64,000 nt of DNA from Solirubrobacterales bacterium (GTDB lineage Bacteria; Actinomycetota; Thermoleophilia; Solirubrobacterales; Solirubrobacteraceae), in contig JACDGG010000001.1 in the NCBI GenBank assembly GCA_013815355.1, positions 1 to 64,000 on the forward strand. Reading direction: 5' to 3'. Both the position numbers and the translations under genes were made by a program. Positions 44,163 through 53,302 of the stretch are shown in pieces (the first letter of the stretch is position 1; each line of letters opens with the position of its first letter). Below the pieces are notes generated by a model. That model ran no database searches. It saw only the letters and a program-made list of their open reading frames with translations, and was not told the DNA's origin.

Positions 44163-45218
44163 ATGAGCGCACAACAAGGAGCGTCTAGCGCCACGGGTGG
44201 CCTGCGAGGCATGCGACGCAAGGCGGTACAGGCAAGCGAGCTGGTCCAGACCGGCTTTCTGGCGGACGGCGAGGGACGCCTGCCGCTGGTGATCACGCCA
44301 GCTGTCGACAACGTCGATCTGGCAGCGTGGTGTGCAAGCCACCTCGAGGACGTCGAGGGTCATCTCGATCGTCATGGGGCGATCCTCTTCCGTGGTTTCC
44401 CGATGACGGGAGCCCCCGAGTTTGAGGCTGTCGCATCCACGATCGCGGGGGAGCTGTTCGGCGAGTACGGTGACCTGCCGCCGGAGGAGACCGGCCAGCG
44501 GATCTACCACTCAACGCCCTACCCGCCCGACAAGACGATCCTCTTCCACAACGAGAGCTCACACTTCTCGAGCTGGCCGCTGCGTCAGTTCTTCTTTTGT
44601 GTGGTTCCGTCGGCCGAGCAGGGCGAGACGCCGCTGTTGGACTGTCGCGAGGTATACGAGAAGCTCGACAGGGAGATCGTCGAAGAGTTCGAGAGCAAGG
44701 ACCTGATGTATGTGCGGAACTTCTCCGAGGGTGTCGATGTGCCCTGGCAGGACTTCTTCCACACCGACGACAAGGCGGCGGTCGAAAAGACCTGCGCAAA
44801 CGCCGGCATGACCTGTGAGTGGACCGATCTCGGTCTACGGGTTCGCCAGCTCGCCAAGGGTGTGCGCACGCATCCGCGCACGGGTGAGCGGATCTTCTTC
44901 AACCAGGTGCAGCTGCACCACGTGGCATGCCTGGATGAGGAGACGCGCACAGCCCTACGGCAGCTGTTCGCCGACGAGGACCTGCCTCGCAACGTCTACT
45001 ACGGCGACGGCACACCGATCCCGGATGCCGTCGTCGACAGGATCGGCGAGGTCTACGAGGAGCTTTGCGTCGAGGCTCCATGGGAGAAGGGCGATCTGAT
45101 CGCGCTCGACAACATGCTTGTCGCGCACGCACGACGTCCCTTTTCGGGAGAGCGCAAGATCATCGTCGGCATGGGCAGGATGGTCCACGCCGACGACACG
45201 GCGCCGACGGCGGCCTAG
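44163..45218 (+). CDS. TauD/TfdA-family Fe(II)/2-oxoglutarate dioxygenase, SyrP-like (candidate aspartyl beta-hydroxylase)
   Basis: FHNESSHFSSWPLRQFFFCVVPSAEQGETPLLDCREVYEKLD; FFNQVQLHHVACLD; PRNVYYGDGTPIPD; LDNMLVAHARRPFSGERKIIVGM. Confidence 0.85.
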   Translation: MSAQQGASSATGGLRGMRRKAVQASELVQTGFLADGEGRLPLVITPAVDNVDLAAWCASHLEDVEGHLDRHGAILFRGFPMTGAPEFEAVASTIAGELFGEYGDLPPEETGQRIYHSTPYPPDKTILFHNESSHFSSWPLRQFFFCVVPSAEQGETPLLDCREVYEKLDREIVEEFESKDLMYVRNFSEGVDVPWQDFFHTDDKAAVEKTCANAGMTCEWTDLGLRVRQLAKGVRTHPRTGERIFFNQVQLHHVACLDEETRTALRQLFADEDLPRNVYYGDGTPIPDAVVDRIGEVYEELCVEAPWEKGDLIALDNMLVAHARRPFSGERKIIVGMGRMVHADDTAPTAA

Positions 45219-45251
45219 CGCACTGAACCTAGCCCCACCGGTCGCGGGCGC

Positions 45252-46157
45252 TCAGCCGCGTGACCGGTGAGCGGCGAAGAATGCCCACACATCCTCGCTG
45301 GCGTTGTACTGCGCATCAGCGCTTGAGGGCGCCAGGCCCGAGGCCCCCGGATAGGTGTGGGTGCCCCCGTTGATCACGTAGAAGCCGACGGCCGCGCCGC
45401 CCGCACACGAGGTCCAGATCCGCTTGGTCACGGGGCCCGCCCGCGAGACTTTGGGCGCGGCGCTTGAGCAGTGATCGAGCCCTCGCCATCGGGCCGTGAC
45501 CGACGCGGGAGCGGGAAACCTGGCGTTCCCGGTGAGCGGGATGATGTCGTGCGTGCCGATGATCGTGAGCTCTGAGACCGGCTGTGTGGGCCGACAGCGC
45601 TGGCTTGCCATCGCGCCTGAGACGGGTGCTATCGCAGCGACCGTCGCGCTGAGACGGCAGCCGACGAAGTAGGTGATGTAGGCGCCGGCCGAGAAGCCCG
45701 TGACGTAGACGCGTCGTGGATCGATGTTGTAGCGGGCCTTGATCCGCTTGATCTCCGCGCTGACGTATGCGACGTTCGATGGGTCCTTCCAGGCCGGGCT
45801 CCCGGAGCCGAGATAGGCGAGCACGAAGTCATGCTCATCAGCGACCGTGTCCCAGCCTGACTTTCCCTCAAAGCCCGCGGGCGTGCCACCGCTGGCGTGC
45901 AATGCGATCACGAGCGCCCGTTGTCTGTGCGCGCTCCAATGTGGTGGGAGATGGATGACCGGCGCGGGTCTGCGCCCTGAGCTGGCTTCGGCCGTGTCCG
46001 GGCGTTCCTGGACGGGCCCGCCCAGATCCGCGGCTCGGGCTGGTTGCAGGGCCGATGCGCCACCACAGCCCGCGATCGTGAGCGCGCCGAGCAGCGCCAC
46101 GGGGATCAGCCGGTTTTGCGCCCTTCTGCGCGTCGGTGTTCGGCTGCTTGAGCTCAT
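45252..46157 (-). CDS. Lipoprotein esterase, PHB-depolymerase/LpqC-like
   Basis: Lipobox-like LTIAGCGG; LVIALHASGGTPAGFEGKSGWD; VYVTGFSAGAYITYFVGCRL (GxSxG). Confidence 0.8.
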   Translation of the reverse strand: MSSSSRTPTRRRAQNRLIPVALLGALTIAGCGGASALQPARAADLGGPVQERPDTAEASSGRRPAPVIHLPPHWSAHRQRALVIALHASGGTPAGFEGKSGWDTVADEHDFVLAYLGSGSPAWKDPSNVAYVSAEIKRIKARYNIDPRRVYVTGFSAGAYITYFVGCRLSATVAAIAPVSGAMASQRCRPTQPVSELTIIGTHDIIPLTGNARFPAPASVTARWRGLDHCSSAAPKVSRAGPVTKRIWTSCAGGAAVGFYVINGGTHTYPGASGLAPSSADAQYNASEDVWAFFAAHRSRG

Positions 46158-46211
46158 CAATTTGCCGCTCCGCTGGATGATGCGGCGCCACCTGCCTCTC
46201 TCAAGGACATC

Positions 46212-47720
46212 TTGACAGAGCCACGCCGCTCGATTTCTCGCAAAATACGACAAATGCATTGTCGGCGGGTTGTGCGTAGACTTTCTCATCAGATGGCAGG
46301 GACGCAGTCACGGATGGAGGCGTCTTCAAACGGGCTAGAGAAGGCCCCGGGAGTACTCCAACAGGCATCGGTTCGCACACCGGTTCCTGGTCCCCTGTCC
46401 GCTCGGCTGCTAGAGCGTCAGGTGCTGAACGAGTCAAACGTGCGCACCTACCCGCGCGGCCTGCCGATCGCGATCGGACGCGGAGCAGGCTCCTACCTCG
46501 AGGATCTTGACGGGAACGTGTTCATCGACTTCCTCACCGGGGCCGGCGCGCTGCCGCTCGGTCACACCCACCCCGAGCTCGTCGAGGCGATCACACGCCA
46601 GCTGAGCCGGCTCACGCACGGGCTCGACTTCCCGACGGAGATCCGCGACGAGTTCATCTCCGCGCAGATCTCAATGCTTCCCGAGCGAATGCGCTCGAGC
46701 ATGCGGATCGAGTTCTGCGGTCCCAGCGGTGCCGACGCCGTCGATGCTGCGCTGAAGCTCTGTAAGACGGCGACGGGGCGCTCGGAGATCGTCACCTTCC
46801 AAGGTGCATTCCATGGCTGCTCACACGCGGCGATGACGATCACAGGGCTCGTGGCGGCCAAGGAGCGCGTTGCCGGACGAGTGCCTGGTGTTCACTTCTT
46901 CCCTTACCCCTACCCGCTCAGGTGTGCGCTTGGGGGCGGCGAGGAGAGCGGACAGCGATGCCTTGAGTACCTCGAGCGATCGCTTCGCGATCCGCTCGGC
47001 GGCATCCCGCGGCCGGCCGCGGTGATCGTCGAGATGGTTCAGGGCGAGGGAGGTGTGATTCCCGCGCCAGGCGACTTCGTCCGCGGGCTGCGCAGGGTCA
47101 CACGCGAGCTTGAGATACCGCTGATCGTGGATGAGGTGCAGACCGGCGGTGGGCGTACCGGCACGTGGTTTGCCTTTGAGCAGCACGGCATCGAGCCAGA
47201 TGTGATCGTGGCCTCGAAGGCGATCGGCGGGATGGGAATGCCGGTCGCGGTCGTGCTGCACGACGAACGCCTCGATGCGTTTGCGCCGGGCGCACATACC
47301 GGAACGTTCCGCGGCAATCAGCTGGCGTTCGCCGCCGGCGTGGCCTCTGCCCGCATCATCAGGCGAGACGGCATTCTCGAGCACGCACGTGAGCAAGGCG
47401 CCTATGCGCTGGGCGTGCTCGAGGGCTTCGCTCGCGATCACGAGATCGTCCGGGAAGCACGCGGGAGCGGCTTGATGCTCGGCTTTGAGCTGGTCGACCC
47501 GGTCACCGGTGAGCCGAACACGCAAGCCGCCAGTGCAGTGCAGCGCGGCGCGATCGAACGTGGGCTGATCGTCGAGCTCGGCGGACGCGGCGACTGCGTC
47601 GTCAGGCTCCTGCCGCCGCTGAACGTCTCGCGCGAGACGCTCGATGAAGGATTTGAGATCCTCGACTCGGTGCTCGCCGAGATTCCGCTCGCCGTCGCGC
47701 ACGAAGCCCAGCTTCGCTGA
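46212..47720 (+). CDS. Class III aminotransferase, diaminobutyrate-2-oxoglutarate aminotransferase-like
   Basis: TGAGALPLGHTHPELVEAI, EFCGPSGADAVDAALKLCKTATGR, FQGAFHGCSHAAM, LIVDEVQTGGGRTGTWFAFE, ASKAIGGMGMPVAVV; true start probably internal. Confidence 0.85.
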   Translation: MTEPRRSISRKIRQMHCRRVVRRLSHQMAGTQSRMEASSNGLEKAPGVLQQASVRTPVPGPLSARLLERQVLNESNVRTYPRGLPIAIGRGAGSYLEDLDGNVFIDFLTGAGALPLGHTHPELVEAITRQLSRLTHGLDFPTEIRDEFISAQISMLPERMRSSMRIEFCGPSGADAVDAALKLCKTATGRSEIVTFQGAFHGCSHAAMTITGLVAAKERVAGRVPGVHFFPYPYPLRCALGGGEESGQRCLEYLERSLRDPLGGIPRPAAVIVEMVQGEGGVIPAPGDFVRGLRRVTRELEIPLIVDEVQTGGGRTGTWFAFEQHGIEPDVIVASKAIGGMGMPVAVVLHDERLDAFAPGAHTGTFRGNQLAFAAGVASARIIRRDGILEHAREQGAYALGVLEGFARDHEIVREARGSGLMLGFELVDPVTGEPNTQAASAVQRGAIERGLIVELGGRGDCVVRLLPPLNVSRETLDEGFEILDSVLAEIPLAVAHEAQLR

Positions 47721-47738
47721 GCGACCCGGTAGCTCGCC

Positions 47739-50045
47739 TCAAGGCTGTTTCGAGACGCTTCGCGCGAGCAGCGTTGCAAGCGCTGACTGCCCGAGCCGGT
47801 TGGGCGTCAAGCTGGCGTTGAGATATGGACGGGATGTGCACAGCCCGTGTCCGGCGAACGCGTCATAGGAGCCGCCGAGATAGGTGATGTGGGAGGCGGC
47901 CGCTGCGGAGGCGATCGTATGGTCAAGGCGCGCGATCGCAGCATCGATCCAGCGCATCGCCGGGCGTGTGAACTCGAGCCCGCCCGAGCTGAGGGGGCAC
48001 AGCCGTGCACGCGCGGCGAACAGCCGCGGGTATCCGGTCACGATCACCCGTGCGTTTGGTGCCGCCGAGCTCAGATCATGGAAAAGGTGTCGCAGCGAGC
48101 GCGAGCTTGAGCTTGAGCTTGAGGAGGACAGCGCGGCGATCGCCGCGGCGAACCTCTGCTCCGAGCTGGCGCGGCAGCGATTGGGCGCACGGCCACAGCG
48201 GATGATCGCGGAGGGCATCGCGGAGTCCTTCCAGCCAACTGTGAGCGCAAGCACGCCGACCGTGTCGTTGGCCCAGCTGAGCTGAGGCGGCTCGTGATCG
48301 TTGATGTCAGCGCCGTAGAAAGCCGCGAGGCCTGCACCTCGACAGGCGTGGAGCGTCACCAGCGAGGGGGAGACGTGCAGGATGGCGGCGGCGAGCGGCG
48401 CATAGGCCTTCGTGGAGCGATGACAGCGATCGGCGTGCGTGTCGCTGCCCGCAAGGTAGGGAGGGCTACCCTCGCCTGCTGCGTAGTCGTCTCCGAGCAC
48501 CAGCCACGCCAAAGACACGGCGCCCGGGTTCGGCGGGACGCTCGGGTCTATGGGGTCTATGGGGGCTATGGGGGCTATCGGGGCTATCGGGGCTATCGGG
48601 GCTATCGGGGCTATCGGGGGATCTTCGATCTTGACGGGAGGGGTCGACGTGTTCTTGACGGTTACCGCCACGGAGGAGACCGCCAGGTTGCCCGCCGCGT
48701 CGGTTGCGAGCGCGCGTAGCTGGTGGCTTCCGTCTGCCACGGTGTTCGTATCCCAGGAGCGGGAGTAGCCCCCTTCGGGGCTCGTGAGGCCCGCCGCGCC
48801 GAGCGGGGTGCCGTCCACTTCCAGCCCCACGGCGGCGACACCGATGTCATCGCTTGCGTGAACCCCGATCGCCACCGTGCCCGATACGGTCGAGCCCTGG
48901 GCGGGCGAGATCACGCCGACAAGCGGCGGGGTGTTGTCTTCCAGGGGTGGGGCGGGCACCGAGGAGGAGATGCCCTGGGCCACGAAGTTCCAGAACGCTG
49001 CCTCGACGAAGAGGCCGTTGGTCATCGGCAGCCCTTGTGAATCAAGCCCGGGTGGGTTCGGCATCACCATGCACTGGTTCGGCCTCGCGAGCGCGTCGGA
49101 GTCTTGGCAGGGCCATCCGTGGGACCCGTTTCCGATACCGAGCGAGACGACCGCCGGTGAGCCGGCGCTCGCATAGGCGCATGGGCCTGAGTAGGTGTCG
49201 GTGAGCGTCGAGGCGAGCGGGAGGCCGATGGCTCCAAGCGCGGGACCGCTCCTACAGCCGAGGCGCCCGGCAGCCCAGTCCGCGAACGTGAGCGGGTCCA
49301 GGTGTGGGTTGGGCGCCGTATCGTAGTAGAGGCCCGCATCGGCGCCGAAGTTGCTGAGCGCGAGCATCACGAAGTAGTTGCGGTTCGAACTCGGACAGTG
49401 CGGCGCCCCGTTGAACAGCTGCAGGCTCGAGCTGTCGATCATGTAGCCACGAAACAGCGGCGAATTGCTCGGGTCGCACATGATGTCGGCCACCATGCTG
49501 CCGCCACTGCTCATCCCGGCGGCATAGATGCGCTGCGGGTCCACGCACTGTCCCGGGCATTGCGTGATGTCATTTACGACAGCGCTCACGTATGGCTCGT
49601 CGTTCGGAGTGCTTATCGCGGCCGAGTCGACGTTTCGCTTGCCCCACCCAAGGCTCTGACCGCAGGGACGAGTCATGTAGACGACGATGAGCCTGTTCGC
49701 GACAGCCAGCTGGGAGAATCTGCTGGAAGTGATCAGGCCGCAGTTGCCCCCGCCGTAGAACACGAGCACGGCAGGGGCAGGGCCGCTCAGGTTCTTCGGG
49801 CGGTCAATCGCATACGCGCGCGTCGAGGTGGTGCCGTCGTCGTTGCTGACGTTCGCCAGCCCGACGGTGAGCAGGCTCGTAGCGGGCTGGCAAGGGGCCG
49901 GTTCGCAGCTGGCAAGGCTGGCGCCGCTCATCGTGGCGCCGCTTGAGGTCGTCGTGCCAACCAGGATCAGCAAGACGCTGATGAGAGCCAGCGAAACTAC
50001 CCGCCCTCGCCAGAGTGGCGTCAATCGCCTGCTCAGCTGCATCAT
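47739..50045 (-). CDS. Secreted two-domain hydrolase: PHB-depolymerase-like esterase, Ig-like domain, (PIA)n linker, SGNH/GDSL-like hydrolase
   Basis: Signal-like N-terminus; IYAAGMSSGGSMVADIM (GxSxG); PPLVGVISPAQGSTVSGTVAIGVHASDDIGVAAVGLEVDG; IAPIAPIAPIAPIAPIAPIDPIDP; WLVLGDDYAAGEGSPPY (GDS-like block). Confidence 0.75.
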   Translation of the reverse strand: MMQLSRRLTPLWRGRVVSLALISVLLILVGTTTSSGATMSGASLASCEPAPCQPATSLLTVGLANVSNDDGTTSTRAYAIDRPKNLSGPAPAVLVFYGGGNCGLITSSRFSQLAVANRLIVVYMTRPCGQSLGWGKRNVDSAAISTPNDEPYVSAVVNDITQCPGQCVDPQRIYAAGMSSGGSMVADIMCDPSNSPLFRGYMIDSSSLQLFNGAPHCPSSNRNYFVMLALSNFGADAGLYYDTAPNPHLDPLTFADWAAGRLGCRSGPALGAIGLPLASTLTDTYSGPCAYASAGSPAVVSLGIGNGSHGWPCQDSDALARPNQCMVMPNPPGLDSQGLPMTNGLFVEAAFWNFVAQGISSSVPAPPLEDNTPPLVGVISPAQGSTVSGTVAIGVHASDDIGVAAVGLEVDGTPLGAAGLTSPEGGYSRSWDTNTVADGSHQLRALATDAAGNLAVSSVAVTVKNTSTPPVKIEDPPIAPIAPIAPIAPIAPIAPIDPIDPSVPPNPGAVSLAWLVLGDDYAAGEGSPPYLAGSDTHADRCHRSTKAYAPLAAAILHVSPSLVTLHACRGAGLAAFYGADINDHEPPQLSWANDTVGVLALTVGWKDSAMPSAIIRCGRAPNRCRASSEQRFAAAIAALSSSSSSSSSRSLRHLFHDLSSAAPNARVIVTGYPRLFAARARLCPLSSGGLEFTRPAMRWIDAAIARLDHTIASAAAASHITYLGGSYDAFAGHGLCTSRPYLNASLTPNRLGQSALATLLARSVSKQP
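48545..48622. repeat. Tandem 9-bp coding repeat (GGGGCTATC/GGGGCTATG-type) encoding PIA repeats on the minus strand
   Basis: Visible array tctatggggtctatgggggctatgggggctatcggggctatcggggctatcggggctatcggggctatc. Confidence 0.95.
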
Positions 50046-50055
50046 TCGCGAAAGA

Positions 50056-53049
50056 CTACGGGAGCGTTCCACCCCCAAAGCTTGTCAGCCTGACGGCACC
50101 GTTGCGCTGAGTGAGATTCAGATACCCGGCACTCGGGAAGGTGCTGTCGGTCGCGAGCAGGAGCCGCGTCCATGTGCCGGTGCTGGACCGCCATAGCTCG
50201 AGCGTCGTTCCGATCGCTCGGAACAGGAGCTGATCGCCGGCTTTGAGCGTCGGCCCGTTGACGCTCGCGAGCGTCGTGCTCGTCGTCCCGTTCGTGCGCG
50301 CGATGATCTTGTACTGATCGGCCTGGCTTGAGCGGAAGATGTAGTAAGCCTGGTATCCGCTCGCGTTGGCGGCGCCGGGGTTCTGGAAGCGAAGCCCGAG
50401 CACGACGGGATCCAAATCGACGTTCGGCTTAACGGCCACGGTCAGCCACACCTCGCTGTTGGGGCCATAGGCCTGTGGGTTCCAGTAGTCGGCGTTGCTG
50501 CCCGAGCGGCCCGTGATCTGCTGGTTGATGATGAACAGGTCGTTTGTGGGGCCGGTGCTCGAGACCTGCATGTGTGTCCAATTCGGACCCGGTGGTCCGG
50601 AGTTGTTCGGGCGCGCGAAGTCGTCGAGCAGCGGCGTCAAAGGCCCGGCGGCAGCGATGACAACCGCACTCGCGCTTGAGTTGGCTTGTGTGTTGCCTGC
50701 GCTGTTCGAGGCGGTGATGGTGACCATGAGCTTGGCGCCAACATCGGCTGAGAGCAGCGTGTAGGTAGGGGTGGTCGCGCCGGAGATCGCGTTGCAGTTC
50801 AGCCCGCTCTGGTCGCAGCGCTGCCATTGGTAGGTGAACGTTGGTGTGGGGTAGCCGCTCCAGGAGCCGGTTGTGGCGGTGAGCGTCTGGCCCTGTGTAG
50901 CGGTGCCGGAGATTGTGGGCGGGGTGGTGTTTGCGGGCGGGCCGGTGATGATGCTGCTCGTGGCGGAGTTGGCCTGGGCGTTGCCAGCGCTGTTTGAAGC
51001 GGTGACCGTGACGACCAGGGTGCTGGCAACATCGGCGGCTCCGAGCGTGTAGGTAGGGGTGGTCGCGCCGGAGATCGCGTTGCAGTTCAGCCCGTTTTGG
51101 TCGCAGCGTTGCCATTGGTAGGTGAAGGTTGGTGTGGGGTAGCCGCTCCAGGAGCCGGTTGTGGCGGTGAGCGTCTGGCCCTGTGTAGCGGTGCCCGTGA
51201 TCGCAGGTGCGGCGATGTTCGCCGGGGGCGCCGAGACGACGCTGCTCGCGGCAGAGCTTGCCGGTGTGGATCCGGCGCTACTGCTCGCCGTCACGACAGC
51301 GACCAGGGTGCTGGCAACATCGGCGGCTCCGAGCGTGTAGGTCGATGTGGTCGCGCCGGAGATCGCGTTGCAGTTCAGCCCGCTCTGGTCGCAGCGCTGC
51401 CACTGATAGGCAAACGACGGAGACCCCGTCCACGAACCCGTCGAAACCGACAACGTCTGCCCCTGCGTCGCTGCACCCGAAATCACCGGCGGCGCCGTAT
51501 TCACAGGAGCCGTGACCGTCCAGCTGTAGCTGGGGATGCTTGTGTTGCCGGCCGCGTCGGTCGCCTGCACCGAAAACGTGTGCGAGGCCGCCCCAAGCAG
51601 ATCGTAGGACTGGCTCGTCTGGGTGGCGCACGGCAGCCATGGCCCGCTGTCGAGCCGGCAGCGCAGCGAGGCGACGGCGTCGTTGACCGAGAAGCTGAAG
51701 TTTGCGGAGGTTTGTGCGGTGGGGTTGGCCGGCTCAGAGGCGGGCGAGATGCTCACCGCGATCGGCGAGGGATCGAGCGTGATGACCGACGTTGTGCCGG
51801 TCAGGGTCGGTCCGCCGGGTTGCAATGCGTAGGGGGGGTAGTTGGGCTGGGCCTGAGTGGAGAGGAACGGCGAGCTTGCCACCAGATAGCTCCCCGACGG
51901 ATCTAGGTCCAAGCCGGTCGTCTTGTTGAGATGGGCGGTGTCGGTGACGGTTGCCGCGAGGCGTGGGATCAGCGGGTTGGAGATGTCGAGGACCGCAACA
52001 TCGGCCGCAGAGGAAGCGGAGACGTAGGCGAAGTCACCGCGGATGCGGATGCGGTAGGCCCCGTTCAGCGATGCGCTTGCCAGCGAGGTCACGATCTGCG
52101 GGCTGGTGGGATTGCTCACGTCGAGTACCGTCAAGCGACCGGGTGAGATCTGATCGACGACGTAGGCGTACTGTCCGCTTACGGCTACGTCCACAGGGAA
52201 CTGCAGGTTCGTGGTGTCCTTCGGCGAGGAGATAATTTTCGGGCTGAGTGGATTGGCGATGTTCACCACCGTCACGCGGGTTTGGTAGGCGGCGGTCACA
52301 TACGCGTAGTTCCCCGAGATCGCGACCGAGGTTGCGTGGCCCAGCGCGCCGCTACCGCCCCACGGCGGAGGTAGCGGCGTGCTGTGGATCGCGGCTACGA
52401 TCCACGGCGCAGAGGGATTGCTCACGTCGATCACCGCAAACGCGCACCCGACCGAGTGGTCTGCACACGGCTGACCGCTCAGGCATCCCTGCGAAGCGAC
52501 GTACACGTAATGGCCGGACATCGCTACCCCGTAGGAGCCAAACAGCGTGTTGGGGTCCCTGATCGAGCCGACGATCGTGGGTGAGGCCGGGTTGGTGGCG
52601 ATGTCCAGGATCGTGAGGCTGTTGCCGCTGCCGTCGTCGTTGTTGTTCGATCCGTTGGTGGCGTTGCGGTTCTTGGAGACCACATAGGCATAGCCGCCGG
52701 AGATGTTGACAGTCGAGCCGTTGAGCAGCGAGTTGCTCGCGGCGCTCGACCCGGCGATCACCGGCGCCGCCGGGTTTGAGATGTCGACCGCGGTCAGCTT
52801 GCCCGCGTAGTAGTCGGTCACGTAGGCGTAATGGCCTGCCACGGCGACCGCCGTCGCGCCCGGGAGGGTCACCGAGTCGCTCGCGAAGCCGTTCAACACC
52901 GGGTTGACGAGCGCCTGCGCACCGGCGGGGGCGAGAGCCATGATCGCGCCGAGAAGCGCACAGGTCCAACGCGCGGCACTCACCGAGCGCGACCACTCAC
53001 GCTGCGGATTGATGTCCCGGCGCAACGTCCTCTCCGTGGTCAGGCGCAT
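50056..53049 (-). CDS. Secreted LVIVD beta-propeller plus three Ig-like repeats plus C-terminal lectin/LamG-like domain
   Basis: YAYVTDYYAGKLTAVDISNPAAPVIAGS-type repeats; three TQGQTLTATTGSWSGYPTPTFTYQWQRCDQSGLNCNAISGATTPTYTL repeats; terminal DDFARPNNSGPPGPNW... Confidence 0.8.
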   Translation of the reverse strand: MRLTTERTLRRDINPQREWSRSVSAARWTCALLGAIMALAPAGAQALVNPVLNGFASDSVTLPGATAVAVAGHYAYVTDYYAGKLTAVDISNPAAPVIAGSSAASNSLLNGSTVNISGGYAYVVSKNRNATNGSNNNDDGSGNSLTILDIATNPASPTIVGSIRDPNTLFGSYGVAMSGHYVYVASQGCLSGQPCADHSVGCAFAVIDVSNPSAPWIVAAIHSTPLPPPWGGSGALGHATSVAISGNYAYVTAAYQTRVTVVNIANPLSPKIISSPKDTTNLQFPVDVAVSGQYAYVVDQISPGRLTVLDVSNPTSPQIVTSLASASLNGAYRIRIRGDFAYVSASSAADVAVLDISNPLIPRLAATVTDTAHLNKTTGLDLDPSGSYLVASSPFLSTQAQPNYPPYALQPGGPTLTGTTSVITLDPSPIAVSISPASEPANPTAQTSANFSFSVNDAVASLRCRLDSGPWLPCATQTSQSYDLLGAASHTFSVQATDAAGNTSIPSYSWTVTAPVNTAPPVISGAATQGQTLSVSTGSWTGSPSFAYQWQRCDQSGLNCNAISGATTSTYTLGAADVASTLVAVVTASSSAGSTPASSAASSVVSAPPANIAAPAITGTATQGQTLTATTGSWSGYPTPTFTYQWQRCDQNGLNCNAISGATTPTYTLGAADVASTLVVTVTASNSAGNAQANSATSSIITGPPANTTPPTISGTATQGQTLTATTGSWSGYPTPTFTYQWQRCDQSGLNCNAISGATTPTYTLLSADVGAKLMVTITASNSAGNTQANSSASAVVIAAAGPLTPLLDDFARPNNSGPPGPNWTHMQVSSTGPTNDLFIINQQITGRSGSNADYWNPQAYGPNSEVWLTVAVKPNVDLDPVVLGLRFQNPGAANASGYQAYYIFRSSQADQYKIIARTNGTTSTTLASVNGPTLKAGDQLLFRAIGTTLELWRSSTGTWTRLLLATDSTFPSAGYLNLTQRNGAVRLTSFGGGTLP
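50683..51500 (-). repeat. Three tandem ~288-bp coding repeats (96 aa Ig-like units), two nearly identical
   Basis: gtgtaggt... anchor recurs at ~50759, ~51047 and ~51335 (288-bp spacing) with long shared stretches. Confidence 0.9.
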
Positions 53050-53302
53050 CCTTGTCGTCCGTGCTCCATCGCTGCCTCCGTGCCGCCGCTGACCTATGTG
53101 CATCCACTGAACATAAAGCACCGTGGAGCCGCTTGCGCGACCGTTGCAGCTAGGCCCAACCAGTATGCCGGACGGGGGTCGGGGAATCAAGAGTCCAAAG
53201 TTCAAGCCCCTTGCTCACGAAGCTTGAGTGCTGGTCCGATACGTGCAGCGATCGTATCCCGCGGGCGAGTGCCGCAGCCTGCCAAGAGACAAGGACGTCA
53301 CT

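Noticed and set aside
6913-45218. Type I PKS using methoxymalonyl/aminomalonyl units
   Set aside because: No KS or AT domain motifs seen in any ORF in the window; only the extender-unit-like enzymes are present
48545-48622. 9-bp tandem array considered as a CRISPR or phase-variation switch
   Set aside because: No spacers, and units are multiples of 3 inside an open reading frame, so no frame switching
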